A stretch of DNA of 34,777 nt. Source: Bryobacterales bacterium (GTDB taxonomy: Bacteria; Acidobacteriota; Terriglobia; Bryobacterales; Bryobacteraceae). Every line of letters starts with the position of its first letter. The stretch's first letter is position 1. The DNA lies in the NCBI GenBank assembly GCA_016789785.1, contig JAEUQE010000074.1:1-34777 (forward strand). The letters are read 5' to 3'. Of this stretch, positions 8,165-15,619 are shown piece by piece. The notes under the pieces are model-generated. The model saw only the letters and a program-made list of their open reading frames with translations. It ran no database searches and was not told the DNA's origin. The position numbers and the translations under genes were made by a program.

Positions 8165-8223
8165 ATGAGTGTTTTGGGAGTAGGATTACCCGGTGACCGC
8201 AGGGGCTAAAGGGAAACACTCAT
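8165..8223. promoter_or_regulatory. Perfect 10-bp inverted repeat in the divergent control region
   Basis: ATGAGTGTTT at 8165-8174 and its exact reverse complement AAACACTCAT at 8214-8223 are separated by 39 bases. The site lies in the only intergenic space (8058-8247) between the leftward response-regulator operon and the rightward YaiO-like operon. No T-run follows, so a terminator is unlikely. It could be an operator for a dimeric regulator acting on both operons, or a structure in the rightward leader RNA. Confidence 0.45.
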
Positions 8224-8247
8224 TCTTCCGATCACTTCGCTATCGAG

Positions 8248-9516
8248 ATGGTACTAAGGCGAACTGGCGGGCCGTTGTTGGCCGCGGCAGGGTGGGTCGT
8301 AGTCACGTTGTTGCTGGTCTGCGGAAACGCACCGGCTGGCGAGACGGCAGCCGCCCCCCACGCGGAAAGGCTCAGTCTCGCAGTGCGTGCACGGGAACTG
8401 GCAGTGAATGGCGACCGCAAGGCGGCGCTCGCTCTGCTGGAGCGTGAACTCGCCAACAGCCCGCGGGATATCGATGCGCGGCTGATCTACGGAATCATCC
8501 TCTCCTGGGAGGGCCGGTATGATGACGCGCGGCAGGCGTTGGATAGCGTTCTGGAGCGTGCACCGGGTTACACGGATGCGCGGGAGGCGCTGATACGGAC
8601 AGAGTTATGGTCGGGAAACGCCGGCAGGGCGGAACGGCTGGCCGCGGAGGGTCAGCAGTTGCGGCCCGGACATACCTTCTATCTTCTTTCGCGCATCCGG
8701 GCATTGATCCGGCAGAAACGGGACAAAGAGGCGCTGGGCTATGTTCGAAACTTTCTCGACTTAGAGCCCGGAAACGCGGAAGCGCGAGCGATGCGCGAGG
8801 AAATCGAGACGAACTTACGAACGTGGCGGGTTGGCGCGGACCGTACTTCGGTATGGTTCAGCGGAGGGCAGGCGGCGTGGCAGGAGACCGGAATCACGTT
8901 TCGCGGCATGACGCCGTTCGGCCGTGCCGGCGTGCGTTTCTCCAGTGCAACCCGGTTCCGGTACCGGAGCCAGTTGGTGGAAGTGGACGCATATCCGAGG
9001 ATCAGGCCCGGAACCTATCTCTATGTCGCCGGGGCTTACTCTCCGGATCGTATCCTTTTCCCCGCTTATCGGATTGCGGGCGAAGTGTTTCAGACACTGG
9101 GTCAAGGCTTTGAAGGGTCGGTGGGTTTCCGAAGGTTCCGCTTTGCAGCACCATTCACCATGTATACCGGATCCTTGGGACGGTACTTCGGGCCTTATTT
9201 AGTTTCGGCGCGAACATTTCTCAGCCGCGACGAAGCGGGAATCAGCCCTTCGATGCAATACACCGTCCGCCGCTACTTCGGAGACTACGAAAAGTTCGTG
9301 GCGTTCCGCTACGGCTGGGGAGCGTCGCCTTTCGAGGTTCGCAGCGCCAACGAATACGAGGTGTTGCGTTCGCACAGTTTCGCGGCGGAAATCAGCGGGC
9401 GGATCAACTCGAGACTCGGTTATCGCGGGACGGTTGGTTTCGGCACGCAGGACCGTACGGGCCGGTCCGCGATTCGCCAATACGTACTGGACGGCTCGTT
9501 CGACTACAGGTTCTGA
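8248..9516 (+). CDS. TPR outer-membrane beta-barrel protein, YaiO family
   Basis: 422 residues with a signal peptide (residues 1-30; hydrophobic LLAAAGWVVVTLLLVCG, cleavage near APAGE). Residues about 44-185 form three or four tetratricopeptide repeats ('RDIDARLIYGIILSWEGRYDDARQALD', residues 74-100, in the middle). From about 190 the sequence alternates beta strands rich in Tyr, Phe and Arg and ends in 'DGSFDYRF', a terminal Phe typical of outer-membrane barrels. This layout is that of the YaiO family; in E. coli yaiO is next to a GT2 gene (yaiP). It is functionally parallel to PgaA, whose periplasmic TPRs and barrel export poly-GlcNAc. The start at 8248 gives a well-formed signal peptide, though the ribosome site is weak. 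First gene of a three-gene rightward operon. Export of the polymer made by the divergent glycosyltransferase is inferred. Confidence 0.85.
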   Translation: MVLRRTGGPLLAAAGWVVVTLLLVCGNAPAGETAAAPHAERLSLAVRARELAVNGDRKAALALLERELANSPRDIDARLIYGIILSWEGRYDDARQALDSVLERAPGYTDAREALIRTELWSGNAGRAERLAAEGQQLRPGHTFYLLSRIRALIRQKRDKEALGYVRNFLDLEPGNAEARAMREEIETNLRTWRVGADRTSVWFSGGQAAWQETGITFRGMTPFGRAGVRFSSATRFRYRSQLVEVDAYPRIRPGTYLYVAGAYSPDRILFPAYRIAGEVFQTLGQGFEGSVGFRRFRFAAPFTMYTGSLGRYFGPYLVSARTFLSRDEAGISPSMQYTVRRYFGDYEKFVAFRYGWGASPFEVRSANEYEVLRSHSFAAEISGRINSRLGYRGTVGFGTQDRTGRSAIRQYVLDGSFDYRF

Positions 9517-9520
9517 AGCC

Positions 9521-10312
9521 ATGGACATTCCTTCGATTCGCTTTCTTCTGCCATGCTTCGTGCTCTATGCGGCATGGTGGAGCTTGTATCAGGATCCCTA
9601 TGTGGATGAGTCCGCGGAAACGGATACCGAAAACACGGTGAGTAATGAACGTGCCCAGAGATTACTCGCCCGCAGCCGGAAGTATGTGGAGCAGGGACGC
9701 TTCGAAGATGCGCTGGCGCCGACACTGGAACTCTACCGCGCGTACCCGGAGAATGGCATTTACATCAACCAACTTGCGCGAATCTATCATGAGCAGCAAC
9801 GTTGGAAGGACGAAGCGGAGATGTGGGAGCAGTTCCTGATCTACTCGCCGACCCCCGTGGAGGCCTGCCCCCAGATTGGGGTAGCCTACCGCAGGCTGGG
9901 AAACGAGGCCGCTGCATACAAGGCGTTTGAGCGATGCCTGGGCATTGAACAGAACAGCGACAACCTGCTTTTCATGGCTCACGCGCTGGAGCGCCAGGGC
10001 CAGTATGCGAAGGCCGAGGAACTGTATGGGAAGGCGCTGCAGTATGCCCCCGATTATACGGACGTTGTGTTAGGGAAGGCCCGTTGCGAAATCCGCAGAG
10101 GCAAGCCGGAAGCCGCAAAGGAACGGATTCTGAAGGTGCTGAAAGGGATGCCGGATAATCCCGACGCGCTGCTTGCCGCCGCCATGGCGTGCATCGGCAG
10201 TGGGGACTATCTGGAGGCCCGAACCTATCTGAGACGGGGACGCCAGTTACGGCCTGGTGACTCGGATTTCCAGCAGTTACTTGCGAAGACGTCGCGCCGC
10301 GGGTGGAATTGA
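9521..10312 (+). CDS. Tetratricopeptide repeat protein with N-terminal membrane anchor
   Basis: 263 residues counted from the ATG at 9521, four bases after the previous stop; the frame is open further upstream, but that would overlap the barrel gene and bury the hydrophobic segment. Residues 5-20 (IRFLLPCFVLYAAWWS) form a signal anchor. From about 42 there are six or more TPR-like helix pairs, for example 'SRKYVEQGRFEDALAP' and 'HALERQGQYAKAEELYGKAL'. The protein is probably periplasmic and tethered to the inner membrane. Between the barrel and the phosphatase-superfamily gene, it plausibly bridges the synthase and the outer-membrane exit. It has no catalytic motifs. Confidence 0.85.
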   Translation: MDIPSIRFLLPCFVLYAAWWSLYQDPYVDESAETDTENTVSNERAQRLLARSRKYVEQGRFEDALAPTLELYRAYPENGIYINQLARIYHEQQRWKDEAEMWEQFLIYSPTPVEACPQIGVAYRRLGNEAAAYKAFERCLGIEQNSDNLLFMAHALERQGQYAKAEELYGKALQYAPDYTDVVLGKARCEIRRGKPEAAKERILKVLKGMPDNPDALLAAAMACIGSGDYLEARTYLRRGRQLRPGDSDFQQLLAKTSRRGWN

Positions 10313-10315
10313 CAA

Positions 10316-12826
10316 ATGGGCTCGTTGATCCTTTTCGGCGCGGTCAGAACCGTCTTCTTTGCCTTTTTCGCTTTCACCTCTCTCTTTTGCCTGCTGGCGT
10401 TCGTCCCGTTCACGTATCAGGAATTCCACAAAGCAGGACTCTTCCCCTCCCTGCGTGTGTTTGCCGCGGTTCATCACTGGCTTCACCTGCTGGTTGCACT
10501 GGCCGGCCTGGCGAGCCTGGCGCTCGACCGTCCGCACGGCGCGCCCCTACCACGCGCAAGCCGTTGGGGACGCCGGCTGTTCACGTTCTGGATGATTACA
10601 CAGAGCCTGCTGCTTCTGCCGTCCGCCGTGGTGGGGCGGTTGGAGAACAATGGCATGAGTTTCCTGTGGGCGGTGCTCGCCCTGGCGCCCTTGGTCCTAC
10701 TCGCAGTTCTCGACTGGTGTGACGGCCTGCGGGCCGTGAAATGGAGCGAACAACCATGCCCGGAGGATGCGGCGGTGTTTCGCGCGGCCTGGCAATCGGC
10801 GTTGTTCCTGGCGCTGGTTTCGACGGCATGGGCTTACATCCGCGTGGGCGGCGGACAGGACTGGAGCGCGGGGGCAGGGGTCTTCGCCGCCGGATGGAAC
10901 TTACTCTCGCACATTCTGGTTCTGATGATGCTTTTCACCGCGCTCAACCTGCTGGTGGTGATCTCGGGATGGCTTCGCGCGCCGGCCAAATGGCAGTTTG
11001 TGTTGTGCCATCTCTTCGGCGCCGCGATTTTCTGGCTGGTGGCCAGATCGGTAGTGTTCGCAGCGATTTCATTCCAAGGATGGCGCGCGGACCTGTATGC
11101 GGGAACTCTCGCGCTGACGCTGGCGGGTCTGCTGAGCGGGGCGACACTGCGCGCGAACTTATGGCGCCCACTTACTGTGGACAGCGGATTGGCCATGGCC
11201 CTGTGGATCCGGCGGCCGGCGGCCCGTTCTACACTCCACGTGATGGTATCGCTCGCGCTGACTGGCGCGCTCGGCGGCGCCATTCTGCTTCCGGCTTCCC
11301 GGATGGATTGGAACTTTCTTGTTCAGAAGTTACTGGTCCTCGCCATCTGGGTACTGGTGTTTCGCATCTGCTACCAGCAGGCATTCGCCACGCCGGCACT
11401 TCGCCGCCGTTCCTTTGCCGCGGTCTTCGCGGTGCTGGCGGTGTTGGCGGGCTACCGGTCCATGCAGGCAGCTCAGCGGACACTGTGGCGCGTGACCAAC
11501 AGTTCTCTTCGCAGTGATCAGTTTCTGGACAAATACAGCGGGTATGATGTGTCCTTCCGCCTGGCGCGGGAGATTGTCACGCCCCGCGTCCATGTCGACC
11601 CAGAGTTCTACGCGTTTCTCACGCGCAACACGAACCTGCCGCGATCCGCTCCAGCGAAACCGGTGGACGTGAACATCGTCGAGGATTTGAGGCCCGGGCA
11701 AACGCCGCGGCCGAATATCTTTGTCATTGTCATCGACAGTCTGCGCGCCGACTATCTTTCGCCCTACAACTCGGCGGTGGAGTTCACCCCCAATATCGGA
11801 GAGTTTGGAAAAGACAGCGCCGTGTTTGAGCGGGCGTTTTCGCACTACGGAGGCACGGGCCTTTCCGAACCGTCCATCTGGGTGGGTGGCATGATGCTGC
11901 ACAAACAGTATGTGACGCCGTTTTCCCCGATGAACGCTCTACAAAAGCTGCTCGAGGTGGAAGGTTACCGCGCATTCATCAGCCGCGACACGATCTTACA
12001 AACGGTGGTCACACCGTGGAAGAACTTCACGCCTCTGGACGCAAAGACAAGCCATATGGACTACGATCTCTGCCGGAGTCTTGGCGAGTTGGAGGGTAAG
12101 ATCGCGGCGGAAGGGTATCCGAAGTCCGGCGTCTTCGCCTACACTCAGCCACTGAACATCCACATTGCTCGCATCAATCAGGAAGGAGGCAAGCCGATCG
12201 ACGATCATAGCTACGGAGCCTTTTACTCGCCCTATGCGTCAAGGCTGCGCAGGATCGACGGGTGTTTCGGAAACTTCCTGCAATTCCTGAAGCAGCACGG
12301 CCTCTACGAGGACAGCATCGTGGTGCTTACGGCGGACCACGGGGATTCGCTCGGCGAGGATGGGCGTTGGGGACATGCTTACACGATCTATCCCGAGGTG
12401 ATCCGGGTTCCGCTGCTGTTTCACTTACCCCAGGCCATGCGCTCACTGCATCACAGTCCAAAGATTCCCGCGTTTTCGACTGATATTACGCCCTCGCTTT
12501 ACTATCTGCTCGGGCACCGCCCTGTGTTGAAACATCAGTTCCAAGGCAGACCGCTCTTCACGGAGCGCCCGGAGGAGCAGGGTGCATACCGGCGAAACTA
12601 CTATCTGGTCGCGTCCAGCTACGCCGCGGTGTACGGTGTGCTGAGCGGCGACGGGACTCGGCTGTTCATCTCAGATGGCGTGAATTACCGGGACTCCGTG
12701 TTCGATCTCTCCAGTTACGCGGGAAGCGGCAGCAGGGCGCCATCGTCGGTACGGTCGGAGTTTCAGAGCCTGATTCGCGAGGAGATCGAGTCACTTGCGA
12801 ATTGGTACGGCGTGCCGAGTCACTGA
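10316..12826 (+). CDS. Polytopic alkaline-phosphatase-superfamily (sulfatase-like) enzyme
   Basis: 836 residues. The first 390 or so contain about eight to ten membrane helices; the rest is a periplasmic sulfatase-fold domain beginning 'PNIFVIVIDSLRAD' (metal ligand D474, then D479). The usual sulfatase centre C-x-P-S-R is replaced by S517-E-P-S-I with T514 nearby. Further metal-site motifs are D674-H-G-D677 and G-H687, then 'VIRVPLLF'. The membrane-plus-sulfatase architecture matches LtaS and phosphoethanolamine-transferase enzymes, which move phosphoglycerol or phosphoethanolamine onto surface polymers. With no Cys and no +4 Arg, classical sulfatase activity is doubtful. Starts four bases after the TPR gene, last in the operon. 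Decoration of the exported polysaccharide is the most economical role. Confidence 0.85.
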   Translation: MGSLILFGAVRTVFFAFFAFTSLFCLLAFVPFTYQEFHKAGLFPSLRVFAAVHHWLHLLVALAGLASLALDRPHGAPLPRASRWGRRLFTFWMITQSLLLLPSAVVGRLENNGMSFLWAVLALAPLVLLAVLDWCDGLRAVKWSEQPCPEDAAVFRAAWQSALFLALVSTAWAYIRVGGGQDWSAGAGVFAAGWNLLSHILVLMMLFTALNLLVVISGWLRAPAKWQFVLCHLFGAAIFWLVARSVVFAAISFQGWRADLYAGTLALTLAGLLSGATLRANLWRPLTVDSGLAMALWIRRPAARSTLHVMVSLALTGALGGAILLPASRMDWNFLVQKLLVLAIWVLVFRICYQQAFATPALRRRSFAAVFAVLAVLAGYRSMQAAQRTLWRVTNSSLRSDQFLDKYSGYDVSFRLAREIVTPRVHVDPEFYAFLTRNTNLPRSAPAKPVDVNIVEDLRPGQTPRPNIFVIVIDSLRADYLSPYNSAVEFTPNIGEFGKDSAVFERAFSHYGGTGLSEPSIWVGGMMLHKQYVTPFSPMNALQKLLEVEGYRAFISRDTILQTVVTPWKNFTPLDAKTSHMDYDLCRSLGELEGKIAAEGYPKSGVFAYTQPLNIHIARINQEGGKPIDDHSYGAFYSPYASRLRRIDGCFGNFLQFLKQHGLYEDSIVVLTADHGDSLGEDGRWGHAYTIYPEVIRVPLLFHLPQAMRSLHHSPKIPAFSTDITPSLYYLLGHRPVLKHQFQGRPLFTERPEEQGAYRRNYYLVASSYAAVYGVLSGDGTRLFISDGVNYRDSVFDLSSYAGSGSRAPSSVRSEFQSLIREEIESLANWYGVPSH

Positions 12827-13173
12827 GGGATGCAGGAGAAGAGACGGAAGTTGGCTCTGGAGATGTGGGTTTGTGGGCAGATGGCTCTCGAAAAAGCCCC
12901 CCAAAAGGAGTGAAGCCCCGGATTTTGGGAATCCGGGGCTCCTGTAGAGGGGCTAAACTGCGGCGAGCTGGGTCTCGCCGCCGAGGATGCTATTCAGTCG
13001 ATGACGACTTTTGAATTGCCTTATATAGTGCAGGTGGCGTGCCAAACACGGGATCCTTCAAAAGCCTCGAATTAGCGCGAGTTTTCAGGGGTTCCTTGGG
13101 ACAGCGGGGTGGGAACCGTGGACTTCGCCCCACCCAATTGCGTACGATGCCCCAACCATCCCGACCGGCGGCC
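12827..13173. other. Intergenic region between convergent genes
   Basis: This 347-base gap holds no credible gene. It contains a nested hairpin (12895-12954) read as a terminator, a second perfect 8-bp hairpin at 12960-12981 (GCGGCGAG / CTCGCCGC, loop CTGGGT), and a 7-bp pair GGGTGGG / CCCACCC near 13110-13137. Nothing else is recognised. Confidence 0.6.
12890..12954 (-). terminator. Nested hairpin with T-run on the minus strand
   Basis: An inner perfect 11-bp stem (AGCCCCGGATT at 12914-12924, AATCCGGGGCT at 12930-12940, loop of 5) is enclosed by an outer stem AGCCCC (12895-12900) / GGGGCT (12949-12954). On the minus strand the outer stem is followed by TTTTT (12894-12890), as in a Rho-independent terminator for the SLH gene ending at 13174. 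The plus-strand transcript has the stem but no U-run. Confidence 0.6.
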
Positions 13174-15099
13174 TCACGGCGTGAAGAACGCCCGAACCAG
13201 GAACGCCGCCATCTGCCCGCGGGTGGTGAAATCGTCCGGACAAAACGCGTTGGAGTAACAGCCGACGGTGACACCCCAGCGGCGGATCGTGTCGATGTGG
13301 GCTCCAAAAATATTCGAGAACTCGAAATCCACAAAATTGGATCGGTTGCCGGTAGCGGGCCCTGCCGGCACACCGGCGCGCGCCCGCACGAGAAACGCCG
13401 CCATCTGCCCGCGGGTGACGCGGTCGCTTGGGCAAAATCGAGTAGCCGTGCATCCGTTGCTGATTCCGAGCTCCGCCAGCTTCTGAATCCACTTGAACCT
13501 TGGGTGATCGGCGGCAACGTCCTCGAACCGTGGAGCCGAGGGAAAAGTGAAGGTGTCGGTTTTGAGGAGCGACCGGACTAACATCTCCGCCATCTGCTCC
13601 CGCAGAATCGGTGCATCAGGGCAGAACAGTCCATTCCCGCAGGTATCCGCCGCATTGTTCAGTTTGAGCAAAGTGATGTGGTCCGCGAACAGGTGGTTTG
13701 CATCGACATCAGGATAGGGAGAAGAAGGCTGCGCCGCACGCTGGATCGTGGGTACGCGGATGCCGGCCACATTGATGGAAGCGGTGCGGGGCCGGCTCTC
13801 GGGGTTGGCATCCACCTGCAAAGTGATCTCGCGCAGAAAGTTGGCAAAGCCACGAAGCGTAGGAAGGCGCAACCAGGGCCGCGAACTCTCAAACGGGACG
13901 CAAGAGCTATCGGTGGTAAGTACGACCGTGCCCTCGGCCGCCGGCAATCCGCCCGGCAGACTCGCCCTGGCGAAGGCGCAGGAAGTGATTTGCGCCATCA
14001 ATATCTTATCAGCGATCTGCACAAAGGACGTACTTGATCCCCCCGCCGTGGTGGTGGAGTAGTGAATCACCGCCGGTCCCGTTCCCTGCCGCGGCGACCG
14101 TATGTTCAGCCAAAACGGTGTCTGAGAGATCGTCCACGGGCACCCGCTCTGCGTCTGGAGTTCAATCGCACCTTGCATGTTGCTGGTCACCAGAAGTTTG
14201 GGAGGGGAAAGTGTGTAGGTGCACGAGCCCGTCACGGAGAGAAATGACGCACTGACGTTCACCCTGCCATTCACCGTCACGGTCACAGGGTTCGCCGTGT
14301 CGTTCACAACGCCGCTCCACCATCCGAACGTGAAACCCGGTGCGGGAGTAGCAGTGAGAGTTACGGTGGAGCCGTTGGCATATGGCCCGGATGGCGGGTT
14401 CACCGCGACAGTGCCGCCCAATTCCGGCAGCGGCGTTACATTGATGATACCTGGGCCATCGTTCACCGCGAAATTCACGTAAACATCCGATTGCAAGCCG
14501 GTCTGATTCTGCAACAGCAAGCGAGTTCGATGAGTTCCCAGTGGTTTGTTCGTGACCATAGCCGATACGGTGACACTGGAACTACTCGCCGTCGCGTTCA
14601 TCCATGTCGAGTCCCACGTAGACGGCACCAGACTGAACGGCGTGGAGGATTGGACGGCGACCTCCTGGGACGGTGGCGCCGCGGCGCCGCGGGTGTAGAT
14701 GAAATCCAACTCTTTTGGAGCAGGGCGCAGGAAATCGGAACCTGGAGTCAGAGTGAGTTCGACCGGCAGGAACGCGGGTGGCAAGCCCTGGGCTTCATAT
14801 CTCAAAAGGGAGGTCGAAGTCGCCGGATTCTCCAGGTAGTGAAATGCATTCACAATGATCTTACCGGGAGTAGCTGTGGAGGAAAAGAGGAACTCCGCGG
14901 ACCCACCGGACACAAAGACACCCTCGGGCGCGGTTACGGCGACTTCGCGCACTTCCGCGCGGCCACCAACCACCGTCATCCGCAGCGACGAAGGACTCAA
15001 CCGGATCCGGGCTCGGCTGGCGCGCGCAGGTACGGGCATGTCCATTTGAGGCGGTATCGGAAAAGCAGAGTCCCAATCCGTACCGGGATGCGGTTCCAC
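13174..15099 (-). CDS. BACON/SLH surface protein, C-terminal part (after frameshift)
   Basis: 641 residues. A GTG at 15099 could start it, but the protein would then lack a signal peptide; the missing N-terminus is encoded in a different frame at 15506-14997. Residues about 30-290 are beta-sandwich modules, including a surface-repeat segment near 214-287 ('GGTVAVNPPSGPYANGSTV'). Residues 292-370 and 373-455 resemble BACON domains. The C-terminus has three SLH domains (about 462-513, 525-572, 589-637), each with a C-x5-C pair (C487/C493, C550/C556, C614/C620) and closing 'RGQMAAFLVRA' or similar. SLH domains hold proteins on the cell wall or its polymers. The likely role is as a structural or adhesive surface protein. 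A terminator lies 220 bases beyond the stop. Confidence 0.75.
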   Translation of the reverse strand: MEPHPGTDWDSAFPIPPQMDMPVPARASRARIRLSPSSLRMTVVGGRAEVREVAVTAPEGVFVSGGSAEFLFSSTATPGKIIVNAFHYLENPATSTSLLRYEAQGLPPAFLPVELTLTPGSDFLRPAPKELDFIYTRGAAAPPSQEVAVQSSTPFSLVPSTWDSTWMNATASSSSVTVSAMVTNKPLGTHRTRLLLQNQTGLQSDVYVNFAVNDGPGIINVTPLPELGGTVAVNPPSGPYANGSTVTLTATPAPGFTFGWWSGVVNDTANPVTVTVNGRVNVSASFLSVTGSCTYTLSPPKLLVTSNMQGAIELQTQSGCPWTISQTPFWLNIRSPRQGTGPAVIHYSTTTAGGSSTSFVQIADKILMAQITSCAFARASLPGGLPAAEGTVVLTTDSSCVPFESSRPWLRLPTLRGFANFLREITLQVDANPESRPRTASINVAGIRVPTIQRAAQPSSPYPDVDANHLFADHITLLKLNNAADTCGNGLFCPDAPILREQMAEMLVRSLLKTDTFTFPSAPRFEDVAADHPRFKWIQKLAELGISNGCTATRFCPSDRVTRGQMAAFLVRARAGVPAGPATGNRSNFVDFEFSNIFGAHIDTIRRWGVTVGCYSNAFCPDDFTTRGQMAAFLVRAFFTP

Positions 15100-15506
15100 G
15101 AATAAGCTACTCCGTCCAGGACGGCAACGTCGCTCTCGCTCCCCATCAGCGACAGTACGGGTCTACCCGGACCGAACGTCATGCTGAGCATGCCGCTGAG
15201 AGTGCCGCCTGCACCACCATGGGTTACTACCACGCTATACGGAACATCCCCAATATCCAGCGGATTCACGAACGGATTGCCCGTCACGGTGACGCGCACC
15301 TGCAACAGATTGAACACGGAGAACCCAGCGGAGGAAGGATCCACCGTCTGTACGGTGGGCAGAAATTCCACGGCAATACCGTTTGTTGCGGTGCCGATCA
15401 CATAACGAGCTTGGTTGTTAATGGTTCCAGTTGCGTTCACTTGCACAGGCTGAGCGATCGCAATTGGCAAAACTATGGACATTATTGCGCACGCACGGAA
15501 GATCAT
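14997..15506 (-). CDS. Signal peptide and N-terminal domain of the same SLH protein (before frameshift)
   Basis: Starts at the ATG at 15506 with an export signal (MIFRACAIMSIVLPIAIA, cleavage near AQ-P). A beta-rich N-terminal domain (residues about 20-140) follows, reading 'VLDGVAYSW' just before the break. After about residue 142 the sequence becomes Arg/Pro-rich and unlike the rest, while the other frame takes up with 'EPHPGTDWDSAFPIPP'. One extra G in the minus-strand TGGAA near 15098 would give Y-S-W-E-P-H-P-G and join both parts into about 780 residues: signal peptide, N-terminal domain, BACON-like modules, SLH. Either an assembly error or a genuine null mutation. Confidence 0.7.
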   Translation of the reverse strand: MIFRACAIMSIVLPIAIAQPVQVNATGTINNQARYVIGTATNGIAVEFLPTVQTVDPSSAGFSVFNLLQVRVTVTGNPFVNPLDIGDVPYSVVVTHGGAGGTLSGMLSMTFGPGRPVLSLMGSESDVAVLDGVAYSWNRIPVRIGTLLFRYRLKWTCPYLRAPAEPGSG

Positions 15507-15551
15507 GACGCCGCCAGCATAGCGCAGAGCGCTGTGGAGTGCATGCCCCGT

Positions 15552-15580
15552 TTGACAACCCTCTCCGCTTTCTATAGCAT
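15552..15580 (+). promoter_or_regulatory. Possible sigma-70-type promoter for the TonB-receptor-like gene
   Basis: A perfect TTGACA at 15552-15557 is followed after 17 bases by TAGCAT (15575-15580), four of six matches to the -10 consensus. TATAGC at 15573 is an alternative with a short 15-base spacer. The start codon is at 15620, giving a leader of about 33 bases. A strong ribosome site, GGAAAGGAG, lies at 15606-15614, five bases before the ATG. Confidence 0.45.
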
Positions 15581-15619
15581 CAACGTTTCCTCCTTAGATC
15601 TCATCGGAAAGGAGCCATC

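Noticed and set aside
8041..8230. The inverted repeat at 8165-8223 as a terminator or a small open frame starting at its ATG
   Set aside because: No T-run follows either arm, the genes diverge from here, and the ATG at 8165 leads to only 14 codons without a ribosome site.
12990..13581. Long open frames on both strands over the SLH region
   Set aside because: They are antisense or shifted readings of the SLH coding sequence; only the frame ending at 13174 gives SLH domains.
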